Shown: piece after piece, positions 1 through 6,126 of the stretch
How the letters are laid out: each line of letters starts with the position of its first letter
Numbering within the stretch: the stretch's first letter is position 1
From: an uncultured Clostridia bacterium
Lineage (GTDB): Bacteria; Bacillota; Clostridia; UBA1381; UMGS1253
Reading direction: 5' to 3'
DNA: 6,937 bases
Assembly (NCBI GenBank): GCA_937892135.1
Contig: CALAUK010000145.1
Location: forward strand, 1 to 6,937
Notes under the pieces: model-generated
The model's database searches: none
What the model was told of the DNA's origin: nothing
The model's input: only the letters and a program-made list of their open reading frames with translations
Program-made: the position numbers and the translations under genes

Positions 1-671
1 AAAACTCAGCTCACGGCAGAGGCATAAGCCTGGCCATTTCAGAAGAGCTTCTCGGCATGGGAATTAATGTTATAACTATGGGAAATCACGTGTGGAACAA
101 TTCTGAAATTCATAAGGTGCTGGATGCCACCTCATCTGTTATACGCCCTGCTAATTTAAGTCCCCTCTCTCCCGGATTTGGCAGCACTATAGTAGATGTT
201 GCAGGCGAAAAGCTTGGAGTAATAAATCTGATGGGAAGAGTTTCTATGGACCCGTGCGATTGCCCGTTTGAGGCGGCAAAGCGAGAAGTAGAAAAGTTAA
301 AAAAGGAAACAAATAATATTATAGTTGATTTTCACGCTGAGGCAACAAGCGAAAAAGTAGCTATGGGCTATTTTCTTGATGGAATGGTAAGTGCCGTTGT
401 TGGAACTCACACTCATATACAGACAGCAGATGAGAAAATTCTTCCGGGCGGAACCGCATATATTACGGATGTCGGTATGACAGGAGCTTATGTTTCTGTT
501 TTGGGAATGGATAAAGATATTATCCTAAAGAAATTCACAACAGGCCTCCCACAGCGCTTTGAGCCCGCAGAAGGACGTGCTCAGTTTAATGGAGTCTTAA
601 TAGATATTTCCTCCAATGGCTGTGCAAAAAGCATAGAGCGCATAAATATAGTTGAAAATCAGGTGATATAA
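1..671 (+). CDS. ymdB: YmdB-family metallophosphoesterase (TIGR00282 type), 5' end cut by the window
   Basis: This is a dinuclear-metal phosphodiesterase. The B. subtilis YmdB homologue hydrolyses 2',3'-cyclic AMP and affects biofilm and motility decisions; the protein is cytoplasmic. The reading frame is open from position 3, so the ATG at 57 is internal and the true start lies upstream. The visible part is 222 residues and begins at the Asn of the family motif 'ENAAHGKG' (here NSAHGRG). Other family blocks are TMGNHVW, DFHAEATSEK, GTHTHIQTADE and ITDVGMTG. If that first Asn is N40 of B. subtilis YmdB, the remaining metal ligands fall at N67, H150, H175 and H177, so about 39 residues (including D8 and E39) are missing and the full length would be about 261, normal for the family. 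The stop abuts the next gene's ATG, implying one operon. In many Firmicutes rny (RNase Y) lies just upstream; that cannot be seen here. Confidence 0.93.
   Translation, partial: NSAHGRGISLAISEELLGMGINVITMGNHVWNNSEIHKVLDATSSVIRPANLSPLSPGFGSTIVDVAGEKLGVINLMGRVSMDPCDCPFEAAKREVEKLKKETNNIIVDFHAEATSEKVAMGYFLDGMVSAVVGTHTHIQTADEKILPGGTAYITDVGMTGAYVSVLGMDKDIILKKFTTGLPQRFEPAEGRAQFNGVLIDISSNGCAKSIERINIVENQVI
661..666 (+). promoter_or_regulatory. Ribosome binding site of the thioesterase gene, inside the end of ymdB
   Basis: AGGTGA lies 5 nt before the ATG at 672 and within the last codons of the upstream gene. The upstream TAA (669-671) and this ATG are directly adjacent. This arrangement fixes the start and suggests translational coupling. 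Confidence 0.8.
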
Positions 672-1376
672 ATGTATACAGAAAATTATAAAGTAAGGTA
701 CAGTGAAACAGATGAAGAGCTTGTGTCCTCAGTTCCGTCTGTAATGGCATATCTTCAGGACGCATCAATTAATCACAGCGAATCAGAATCAAAAAAAGCT
801 ACGGTTCCGGAAGCAGAAAACACTGTCTGGATTCTTGCCGGCTGGCACATTAAAATAAACCGTTTCCCCACTCTTTACGAAAACATATCGGTAAACACCT
901 GGTCAACAGGCTTTAAAAATATGTATGGGTACAGAAATTTTCATCTTCTTGATAAAGATAAAAACATCTTAGCCCTTGCATCTTCAGTGTGGCTTTATTA
1001 TGATTATAAAAATATGAAATTTCAAAGAGTTTCAGAAGATTATGCCTCTCTTATGGGGGAAGAAAATATCCCCGTTTTTGAAGACGATAAGGCATATAAA
1101 CTAAAAAAAGCAGAAAGCTACAATAAGAAATGTGAAATAACAGTTTTAAAAAGTGATATTGATTCTAACAGCCATGTTAATAATATTTCTTATATATCCT
1201 ACATTATAAATGCTTTCCCCGAATTAAATATTACTGAATTTAAAATTCAGTATAAAAAACAAGCACTCCTCGGAGATAGGATAAATGTGTTATATAACTT
1301 TGGCTCAGATATTAAAAAAATTATGCTAACTGATTCAAATGGCGAAACACTCATATTAGCTGATATAATTAAATAA
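672..1376 (+). CDS. Acyl-ACP thioesterase (FatA/FatB-like, PF01643 family)
   Basis: The predicted role is hydrolysis of acyl-acyl carrier protein to free fatty acid and ACP in the cytoplasm. The 234 residues fit the double hotdog layout of bacterial acyl-ACP thioesterases, which are usually about 240-250. The N-terminal hotdog (about 1-130) carries the family blocks YSETD (10-14), WILAGWHIKINRFP (53-66) and VNTWSTG (74-80), and ASSVWLYYD near 103-111. The C-terminal hotdog (about 148-234) holds the active-site signature SDIDSNSHVNNISY, giving D164, N166 and H168. At the position where plant and bacterial relatives usually have the catalytic Glu (Y-x-x-E), this protein reads YKKQ with Gln197, encoded by CAA at 1260-1262. 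It may therefore be an altered or weak enzyme. It lies directly behind ymdB with no gap and is followed by a terminator. Substrate chain length cannot be read from the sequence. The family call is firm; activity is less certain. Confidence 0.88.
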   Translation: MYTENYKVRYSETDEELVSSVPSVMAYLQDASINHSESESKKATVPEAENTVWILAGWHIKINRFPTLYENISVNTWSTGFKNMYGYRNFHLLDKDKNILALASSVWLYYDYKNMKFQRVSEDYASLMGEENIPVFEDDKAYKLKKAESYNKKCEITVLKSDIDSNSHVNNISYISYIINAFPELNITEFKIQYKKQALLGDRINVLYNFGSDIKKIMLTDSNGETLILADIIK

Positions 1377-1387
1377 GAAGAAATTAA

Positions 1388-1419
1388 AAAAGCTCTGTCG
1401 GTTTCCCGACAGAGCTTTT
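1388..1419. terminator. Bidirectional rho-independent terminator between convergent genes
   Basis: A perfect 14-bp stem (1388-1401 with 1406-1419) closes a TTTC loop. On the plus strand it is followed by TTTTATTTCGTT and ends the ymdB-thioesterase transcript. On the minus strand the exit side reads TTTTTAATTT, ending the SLH gene, whose stop lies about 10 nt away. Confidence 0.9.
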
Positions 1420-1429
1420 ATTTCGTTAA

Positions 1430-4400
1430 TTATAGATTAATAATTATCATACTGTATGTGCTTCCACCATATCTGTGGTGCATAATTACAATACTGGGGT
1501 TTAGAAGATTTGAAGCATCCTCAAGTGTGATAATATCACTTAAAGAACCATTGTCAACTCTTCTTCCGGGAGCCTTGTTTGCCTCGTACTTCATAATCTT
1601 GGAGAAGTTACCCATATTAAACATCTTAGTAAATGCGCCCTCATAACCTGTTTCTGTCATAGTAACATCCTGGTTAGTTCCAATTCTGTCACCTTCCATC
1701 GCAATAGCGCCCTTGTAATGCTCACCATCTGTGTTGTATAGCAAGTAAGAAAGAACAGCGTTTGTATCATCCATCTCACTTACAGTTGCAATATCAACAT
1801 AGTAAGCATATTCTGAAGTACTGTCTATTGCAGCAGCTGCTGTAACAGAAGCAAAGCATTTTTCTTTAATGTAGAATACAGGACCTGCAAATGTTACATA
1901 ATCTGTTTCAGCATTTCTTGCAAGTCTTAGAACATCACCTTCGAAGAAAGGCTGTTCTTTTGTACGGCTCGGATCTAGTGTTGTGCTACACTCTGCAGCC
2001 AATGTATCCATCATCAAGCCTGTTTCATAGTATTCAGGGTCAACTGTATACTCAACTTCTGAACCACTCTGAAGACCTGAGATTATAATTGTCTCTTCGC
2101 CATCTTCTCCAACAGCAGCTCTGTATACCTCAGAAACAACAAACAACGGAGTTGTCTTAACGCCGGCACCGTTTCCGCCATTTCTTGATGTAGGATCGTT
2201 CATACCTGCTACGTAATCAGCTGTAAATGTTGTCTGAACACTTCCGTTTGCACCATTTGCAACAACAATATAGCTTGCTGCGTAAGAATCGGGATCAGTT
2301 GTAAACAACTGAACATAGTAAGAGTCTCCGCCGGAGAATGTCTTGGATGTGCTCCATTTGCTTTCGTCTGTAAGGTGATTTGTACCCTTGGGAAGACGAA
2401 TTACATTTGTGCTTGTTGCAACAGGAAGCGAGTTACCAAATGCGGAGCTTGAATATTTCTTGTTTAAGATTCTGCCTGCAAGCTCATTCTTAACGGGCTG
2501 AAGTGTGTATCTGTCCTCATCTGTTCCAACAACAGGAGTATCAATGTAAGAAATATTACCATCATCATCTAACTCAAATAATACGGGAATACCATACCAA
2601 GCTCCATCACCATAGTAACCTGTTTTACCTGTGATGTTTGAACCGGGGATATAAGTCTTAATTACAGACGATACATCATTAACAGCAGTAACAATCTGAG
2701 AACCCTTATATCTGTCGCCGTCAAGCTTTATTGAATCAGCAAAACTATATCTGTCGATATATCCGTCGGAATAAATTTCTGCTACAACGCTTGCATCTGC
2801 ACCTTCAGTAACACCTGTTTTAATGATGAAACCGAACATTCCGGAATCATCTCCTACCACAACATCAGAGTAAGCAATCTCGCCGAAAGCATCAAGCTTA
2901 AACTCATAGTTTTTGCCAATCTTAACCTTTAAATCACCAACTGCACAGCTGGGATCGCCATCTGTTACATAGTTGAAGTAATCGTTTGTCATATAATAGT
3001 CCTGACCGTCAATTTCAAAGAACATACGGCCGTCCCTCTTACCAACAGATGAAACAGAACCTTCAATAATATCCAAAGAAACAAGGATATCCATTATCTG
3101 ACCATCATCAGATTTTGCAACAGATAAAACGTCGCCAACAGCTATATCAGAGAACGAATACTCATCTCCGACATTGTCCTTCATAGTGATAAACAATTCA
3201 TCGTCTTCTTCGTCTATCTTAAGCTTTTTGCTTGTGTTAAGCTTATCTGTAATAGTGGAAATTATAGTATCAATACGGCCAATAACATATGTGTCATATG
3301 CCTTGATGTTTAAAACATCCATCTTGTTGTCGCCGTTGAAGTCCATAAACTCAACAGTTGCATTCTTGCCGCTTGCTGCGCCAAGAGCATCCATAACTGT
3401 AGGATGGCTTGAAGTAGAACCATTCCAGATTATTGAACAAGTAGGATCAATGTTAATCTTAACTGAATTGGAATCCTTGTCAGAATCCTTCCAGTATCTT
3501 ACTACACTGTTTGTTGAAGCTACGATATCAACATCATCGTAATCCATTGAAATCTTTGAGTTCTTTGCGCTTGTAGTGTCATAACTTACAACAACTCTTA
3601 CGCCGTCATCTTCATTAACACGATAGTAAGCTCTTACATATGTACCAAGCTCATTTTCAATTCCGCTTTCGCCTATCTTAAGAACTAGAACATTAGCACC
3701 ACTTTCAATCTGCACTTCATCTGCAAATAAGTTACTGGGACCATAAATTCCTGTCTTAGCAGTAGCAGTTACAAGACCATCAAATCTGTAAACATCGTGC
3801 TTTTCAGTAAGAAGGCTCTTGCCTACCAAAGCTTCATAAGCATTACCGCTTTCAGAAGAAGCACCCTTAAGCTTTAGCATATCAGCCTTCATAACATTAG
3901 CTGTAAGAATAGCAACCTGTCCTCTTGTCATAGGCTCAGAAAGAACTACATCTGATAGGTTCTTAGTAAAGCCATATTCTTTTGCAACATTTGCATATTC
4001 ATGAGGGAAACCGCCGATGGGATCCTCTATGCAGGCATTGTGACCTGAAGCAAAAACAATCATCTTGATTGCCTGATAACCTGTTACACTGTCATTAGGT
4101 CCGAATCTGCCGTCACCATAACCATTGATTGCACCAAACTGCGCAGCATACTCAACGAAAGGAGCATACCACTCACCTGTTGCAACGTCATCAAACATAC
4201 CGCTGGGTGCAAATGCATTTGCGGCATCAAGCTGACCCATGCTGGCAATCAGAATCTTTGCAAATTCTGCTCTTGTTACATTATTGTCGGGATTGAAATT
4301 TGCGCCATCACCAACCATAATATCAAGAGCGCATAAAAGTGAAGCAGCTGCCTCATACTTTGTACCCTTTACGTCTTCGGGCAATTCTCCCGCAGACACA

Positions 4401-4477
4401 GACAAAGTCGCAGGCAACATAACCAATACCATTGCAAGAGCAACAGCAAAGGCTGCTAATCGTCTAAACATTTTCAT
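1430..4477 (-). CDS. Secreted S-layer homology (SLH) domain surface protein with a large unknown ectodomain
   Basis: A 1015-residue exported protein. Residues 1-29 form a Sec signal peptide (MKMFRR basic start, long Ala/Val/Leu core, likely cleavage SVSA|GE). SLH repeats follow: repeat 1 at about 34-82 (FNPDNNVTRAEFAKIL), repeat 2 at about 93-146 (GYGDGRFGPNDSVTG) and a degenerate third at about 158-198 (MTRGQVAILTANVM). SLH domains bind pyruvylated secondary wall polymer, so the protein probably coats the wall. Residues 200-1015 match no domain I recognise. They are acidic, probably beta-rich, and contain returning short units such as VGDVLSVAKSDDGQ (448-460) and EGDVLRLARNAETD (846-859). 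One calcium-loop-like DFNGDNKMD lies at 379-387. The start is supported by AGGGGG (4490-4485) 7 nt upstream. There is no LPxTG sorting signal; the C-terminus ends in a hydrophobic stretch. It could be the main S-layer subunit or a minor surface protein; abundance is inferred only from the promoter. Confidence 0.9.
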   Translation of the reverse strand: MKMFRRLAAFAVALAMVLVMLPATLSVSAGELPEDVKGTKYEAAASLLCALDIMVGDGANFNPDNNVTRAEFAKILIASMGQLDAANAFAPSGMFDDVATGEWYAPFVEYAAQFGAINGYGDGRFGPNDSVTGYQAIKMIVFASGHNACIEDPIGGFPHEYANVAKEYGFTKNLSDVVLSEPMTRGQVAILTANVMKADMLKLKGASSESGNAYEALVGKSLLTEKHDVYRFDGLVTATAKTGIYGPSNLFADEVQIESGANVLVLKIGESGIENELGTYVRAYYRVNEDDGVRVVVSYDTTSAKNSKISMDYDDVDIVASTNSVVRYWKDSDKDSNSVKINIDPTCSIIWNGSTSSHPTVMDALGAASGKNATVEFMDFNGDNKMDVLNIKAYDTYVIGRIDTIISTITDKLNTSKKLKIDEEDDELFITMKDNVGDEYSFSDIAVGDVLSVAKSDDGQIMDILVSLDIIEGSVSSVGKRDGRMFFEIDGQDYYMTNDYFNYVTDGDPSCAVGDLKVKIGKNYEFKLDAFGEIAYSDVVVGDDSGMFGFIIKTGVTEGADASVVAEIYSDGYIDRYSFADSIKLDGDRYKGSQIVTAVNDVSSVIKTYIPGSNITGKTGYYGDGAWYGIPVLFELDDDGNISYIDTPVVGTDEDRYTLQPVKNELAGRILNKKYSSSAFGNSLPVATSTNVIRLPKGTNHLTDESKWSTSKTFSGGDSYYVQLFTTDPDSYAASYIVVANGANGSVQTTFTADYVAGMNDPTSRNGGNGAGVKTTPLFVVSEVYRAAVGEDGEETIIISGLQSGSEVEYTVDPEYYETGLMMDTLAAECSTTLDPSRTKEQPFFEGDVLRLARNAETDYVTFAGPVFYIKEKCFASVTAAAAIDSTSEYAYYVDIATVSEMDDTNAVLSYLLYNTDGEHYKGAIAMEGDRIGTNQDVTMTETGYEGAFTKMFNMGNFSKIMKYEANKAPGRRVDNGSLSDIITLEDASNLLNPSIVIMHHRYGGSTYSMIIINL

Positions 4478-4484
4478 CTGTTTA

Positions 4485-4490
4485 CCCCCT
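4485..4490 (-). promoter_or_regulatory. Ribosome binding site of the SLH gene
   Basis: The minus strand reads AGGGGG with a 7-nt spacer to the ATG at 4477. A second in-frame ATG lies two codons downstream (residue 3), but the spacing favours the first. Confidence 0.75.
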
Positions 4491-4549
4491 TAAAAAGTGT
4501 ACGCCATAACCTTACTGTCAAGCGTAAAATTAACTTTAATTTTTTTCGA

Positions 4550-4592
4550 ATTAAGTCGCTACCCTCAGCAGTGTATCATAGCTTAACTTAAT
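4550..4592 (-). promoter_or_regulatory. Stem-loop near the predicted 5' end of the SLH mRNA leader
   Basis: On the minus strand ATTAAGT (4592-4586) pairs with ACTTAAT (4556-4550) and GCTA (4582-4579) pairs with TAGC (4561-4558). The two helices are separated by a small asymmetric internal loop (TAA against G), and the apical loop is 17 nt. The hairpin would begin only a few bases after the start site expected from the TATAAT at 4602-4607. Hairpins close to a 5' end can protect mRNA from decay; that role is inferred. Confidence 0.45.
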
Positions 4593-4601
4593 ACCAATTC
4601 T

Positions 4602-4649
4602 ATTATACAACTTTTCGCTTGAATAATCAAGTTTTTTTTAAATTTTTTT
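4602..4649 (-). promoter_or_regulatory. Predicted sigma-A promoter with UP-like A-tract for the SLH gene
   Basis: The minus strand reads TTGATT (4630-4625), a 17-nt spacer, then TATAAT (4607-4602), a near-consensus vegetative promoter. Directly upstream of the -35 lies an 18-nt A/T tract (4649-4632: seven A, three T, eight A), resembling an UP element contacted by the RNA polymerase alpha subunits. A 5-bp palindrome (CTTGA-N4-TCAAG, 4618-4631) overlaps the -35 box and could be an operator or chance. Expected transcription start is near 4595, giving a leader of roughly 115-120 nt. Confidence 0.65.
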
Positions 4650-4792
4650 CCTCTGGTAATGTTTACTTTATTTTTTATTTACTTCCACTATATATGTATT
4701 ATTTTTTTGTTCTTTTTCAATATATTGTGTTTTTCTTCCGGGTCGTTTTAAGGTGTCAACCTTACATTTTTGTTACAACGGAAAAATCTGTC

Positions 4793-5167
4793 CTATTCAT
4801 CTTCCTCGCGGTTATTTTCTCTTATTTTATGGACAATACTGCCCACTGCAGTTGCTACAACTGATGCAGATAAATTGTTAAAAAACAACGCTCTCGCAAA
4901 GCTCTGATACTCGTCAGCGAAAAATGTCATGTTAACCATAACTGACAAGAATAACAGCACACACGGATAGTACCACAAAAATCCCCTTTTTACCGAAAGC
5001 GCAAGGCAGCTTACAGTAACGGAAACCGTGTTTAACAGATATAAAACACTCATCATTTCTGAAATATTCTCTCCGAACAAAAACTTGCTAAACCCCATCA
5101 AAAGAAAAATAACCGCCATAACAATCAGGTGATTTTGTATTTTTTCCCAATGCTTATATATATTCAT
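4793..5167 (-). CDS. Small four-helix integral membrane protein, unrecognised
   Basis: A 124-residue protein I cannot assign to a family. It has four hydrophobic segments that look like membrane helices (about 13-31, 38-58, 63-84 and 95-114), short loops, and a charged C-terminal tail (KIRENNREEDE). By helix count both ends should face the same side, and the lysine/arginine-bearing ends and loop (VKRG at 59-62) suggest the cytoplasm. There is no signal-peptide cleavage site and no obvious catalytic motif. The start at 5167 is supported by AGGAAGAT upstream (AGGA at 5180-5177) and by a well-placed promoter. It is divergent from the mecA-like gene. The downstream SLH gene lies on the same strand, but a 315-bp gap with its own promoter makes a shared operon unlikely, although no clear terminator separates them. 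Confidence 0.72.
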   Translation of the reverse strand: MNIYKHWEKIQNHLIVMAVIFLLMGFSKFLFGENISEMMSVLYLLNTVSVTVSCLALSVKRGFLWYYPCVLLFLSVMVNMTFFADEYQSFARALFFNNLSASVVATAVGSIVHKIRENNREEDE

Positions 5168-5209
5168 ATCTTATCTTCCTTTCACAACAAAATAATTTCA
5201 GCATACAAT

Positions 5210-5239
5210 ATTATAGCACTAACATATGTATTTTTTCAA
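5210..5239 (-). promoter_or_regulatory. Predicted promoter of the small membrane protein gene
   Basis: On the minus strand TTGAAA (5239-5234), an 18-nt spacer and TATAAT (5215-5210), the latter preceded by TGC, an extended -10. The start site would fall near 5203, about 35 nt before the ATG. Confidence 0.62.
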
Positions 5240-5312
5240 CATTAAAATCTTTTATTTTAAACTTTTTATTACTGATAACCCATATTTTGATAGTAGAAAC
5301 CGCCATTGTAAT

Positions 5313-5322
5313 GTGCTATAAT
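5313..5322 (+). promoter_or_regulatory. Predicted extended -10 promoter of the mecA-like gene
   Basis: GTGCTATAAT contains TGC-TATAAT, an extended -10. No good -35 lies at 17 nt (TAGAAA there); a TTGATA at 5287-5292 is too far away (24-nt spacer). The start site would be near 5329, leaving a leader of about 15 nt, just enough for the ribosome binding site GAGGTGAGG at 5331-5339. Confidence 0.55.
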
Positions 5323-5343
5323 CAATTAAAGAGGTGAGGCCCG

Positions 5344-5886
5344 ATGACAATTGAACAACTAAGCGAAAACAAATTAAAAATAACTCTTTTAAAAAGCGAG
5401 CTTTCTCGCCACGAAATAAGCCCCGAGGATATTTCTCACACCTCCGCGAAAATGAAAAACTTCTTAGTATATCTCGTGAGATGTGCAGCAAAACAAACTG
5501 ATTTTGAGCCAACGGGGCACGACATTAAAATTGAATCGCACTTTGAAGAAAACCTGCTTGTTTTTTTCATAACAAAGCTGAGCGCGAAGCATCCGTCTCT
5601 TAAAGTTTACAAGGGGAAGCTTAAAAAAAATCCCTTTTCTTTTTTTATTTTTGACACAGAAAAGGATTTCGCCTGCTTTTTCTCACAGGTTCTCACAGAA
5701 GATTTCTCCTCCTCCGCACTGTACAGTATGAATGGCAGATACTATTTTAAAACCATTCCCGAAAGCAGAATGTTTTTTCATGCATTAGAGTTTGCAAACC
5801 CTGTCTATTCAGGCCTTTTAGCCGTTAAACTCTCTACAAGCGGACGCCTTGTCTGCAAGGGCAAAAGCTTTTACGAACTTTTATAG
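5344..5886 (+). CDS. mecA: MecA-family adaptor protein (NegReg_MecA), short form
   Basis: In B. subtilis MecA delivers substrates such as ComK to the ClpC unfoldase of the ClpCP protease and helps assemble ClpC; the protein is cytoplasmic. This 180-residue protein shows the MecA pattern. The N-terminal substrate-binding-type domain (about 1-80) starts MTIEQLSENKLKITL, comparable to MEIERINEHTVKF, and includes the characteristic EISPEDI region. A C-terminal ClpC-binding-type domain (about 98-178) has FIFDTEKDFACFF, ALYSMNGRYYFKT and LEFANPVYSGLL. The linker between the domains (about 81-97) is basic and much shorter than in B. subtilis MecA (218 residues). The start is set by GAGGTGAGG (5331-5339). 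It is divergent from a small membrane protein and followed by a 50-codon membrane gene on the same strand, with no clear terminator between them. Low identity to named MecA proteins means the substrate range is unknown; the symbol is given by family only. Confidence 0.82.
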   Translation: MTIEQLSENKLKITLLKSELSRHEISPEDISHTSAKMKNFLVYLVRCAAKQTDFEPTGHDIKIESHFEENLLVFFITKLSAKHPSLKVYKGKLKKNPFSFFIFDTEKDFACFFSQVLTEDFSSSALYSMNGRYYFKTIPESRMFFHALEFANPVYSGLLAVKLSTSGRLVCKGKSFYELL

Positions 5887-5910
5887 TTCTTTTTTTATCT
5901 TTGCCGCCAT

Positions 5911-5932
5911 ATACTTAAGTAACTTTAAGTAT
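5911..5932 (+). promoter_or_regulatory. Hairpin touching the ribosome binding site of the 50-codon gene
   Basis: ATACTTAA (5911-5918) and TTAAGTAT (5925-5932) form a perfect 8-bp stem with a 6-nt loop. The very next bases are GAGG (5933-5936), the ribosome binding site, 8 nt before the ATG at 5945. There is no U-tract, so it is not a terminator. It could influence ribosome loading, be an mRNA processing site, or be a protein-binding palindrome. Confidence 0.5.
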
Positions 5933-5944
5933 GAGGTTTTAATT

Positions 5945-6097
5945 ATGCGTTTGTTTACAAGGCCACTTTTTCATATATCTATTTCGCTTGGAATCGGAAT
6001 TTTATTAGGTCTTCTTCTCCCCGTAGGATTCGTTGCGGGCATAGAAGCAATTATTATTATAATTTTAGGCTTTGCCTGCTGTATAAAAAAAAGATAA
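5945..6097 (+). CDS. 50-residue, two-helix membrane peptide downstream of mecA, unrecognised
   Basis: I do not recognise this protein. The frame is open back to 5849, where an ATG inside mecA would give 82 residues, but the ATG at 5945 has a good ribosome binding site (GAGG, 8-nt spacing) and begins just before the hydrophobic part, so it is preferred. The 50 residues start MRLFTRPLFH, followed by two hydrophobic segments (about 9-27 and 31-46) separated by a Pro/Gly turn (LPVGFVAG), then Cys-Cys and a basic end (IKKR). The positive charge at both ends suggests that both face the cytoplasm, with a short outside turn. The gap from mecA is 58 bp, probably the same transcript. The stop codon is the first part of a terminator stem. 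A lipoprotein is excluded (no lipobox); a toxin of a type I system is possible by size but no antisense RNA is seen. Confidence 0.68.
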   Translation: MRLFTRPLFHISISLGIGILLGLLLPVGFVAGIEAIIIIILGFACCIKKR

Positions 6098-6122
6098 GGA
6101 CTGTGATAATTCACAGTCCTTA
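6095..6122. terminator. Bidirectional terminator between the 50-codon gene and secF
   Basis: A perfect 12-bp stem (6095-6106 with 6111-6122) has a TAAT loop. For the minus-strand secF transcript it is followed by TC and eight T (6092-6085), a good rho-independent signal. For the plus strand the following TAATTATTATTG is a weaker U-tract. The stem includes the TAA stop of the 50-codon gene and starts 4 nt after the secF stop. Confidence 0.85.
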
Positions 6123-6126
6123 ATTA

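Larger units (their letters stand above)
4478..4792. other. Gene-free A/T-rich stretch upstream of the SLH gene
   Basis: This stretch of 315 bases lies between two minus-strand genes. Reading the minus strand, 4602-4649 holds an UP-like A-tract and a sigma-A-type promoter, and 4478 to about 4595 is the predicted leader, which starts with a stem-loop. Between 4650 and 4792 I see only A/T-rich DNA and a 6-bp hairpin (4749-4764) without a U-tract, so no clear terminator for the upstream membrane-protein gene. A plus-strand frame crossing the region (4619-4864) has no ribosome binding site and low-complexity Phe/Tyr content, and is not called. Confidence 0.6.

Noticed and set aside
3313..3342. 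DFNGDNKMD in the SLH protein as a dockerin or cohesin-system marker
   Set aside because: Only one calcium-loop-like motif is present; a dockerin needs two with defined spacing, and no cohesin is seen.
3174..3542. Plus-strand frame of 122 codons opposite the SLH gene
   Set aside because: It is a low-complexity Ser/Ile/Leu-rich shadow of the Asp/Glu-rich coding sequence on the minus strand, with no ribosome site.
4618..4639. CTTGA-N4-TCAAG followed by eight T, resembling a plus-strand terminator
   Set aside because: The stem is only 5 bp of mostly A/T pairs and no plus-strand gene precedes it. The bases are better explained as the -35 box and A-tract of the minus-strand promoter.
4754..4759. 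Perfect TTGACA on the minus strand as a second promoter for the SLH gene
   Set aside because: No acceptable -10 lies 16-18 nt downstream; the nearest TATATT is 28 nt away.
4619..4864. Plus-strand open frame of 81 codons rich in Phe and Tyr
   Set aside because: It has a TTG-type start with no ribosome binding site, consists largely of translated T-tracts, and overlaps the 3' end of the membrane-protein gene on the other strand.
5849..5944. Extended 82-codon version of the small membrane gene starting inside mecA
   Set aside because: The upstream ATG lacks a good ribosome binding site and overlaps mecA, while the ATG at 5945 has GAGG at correct spacing.
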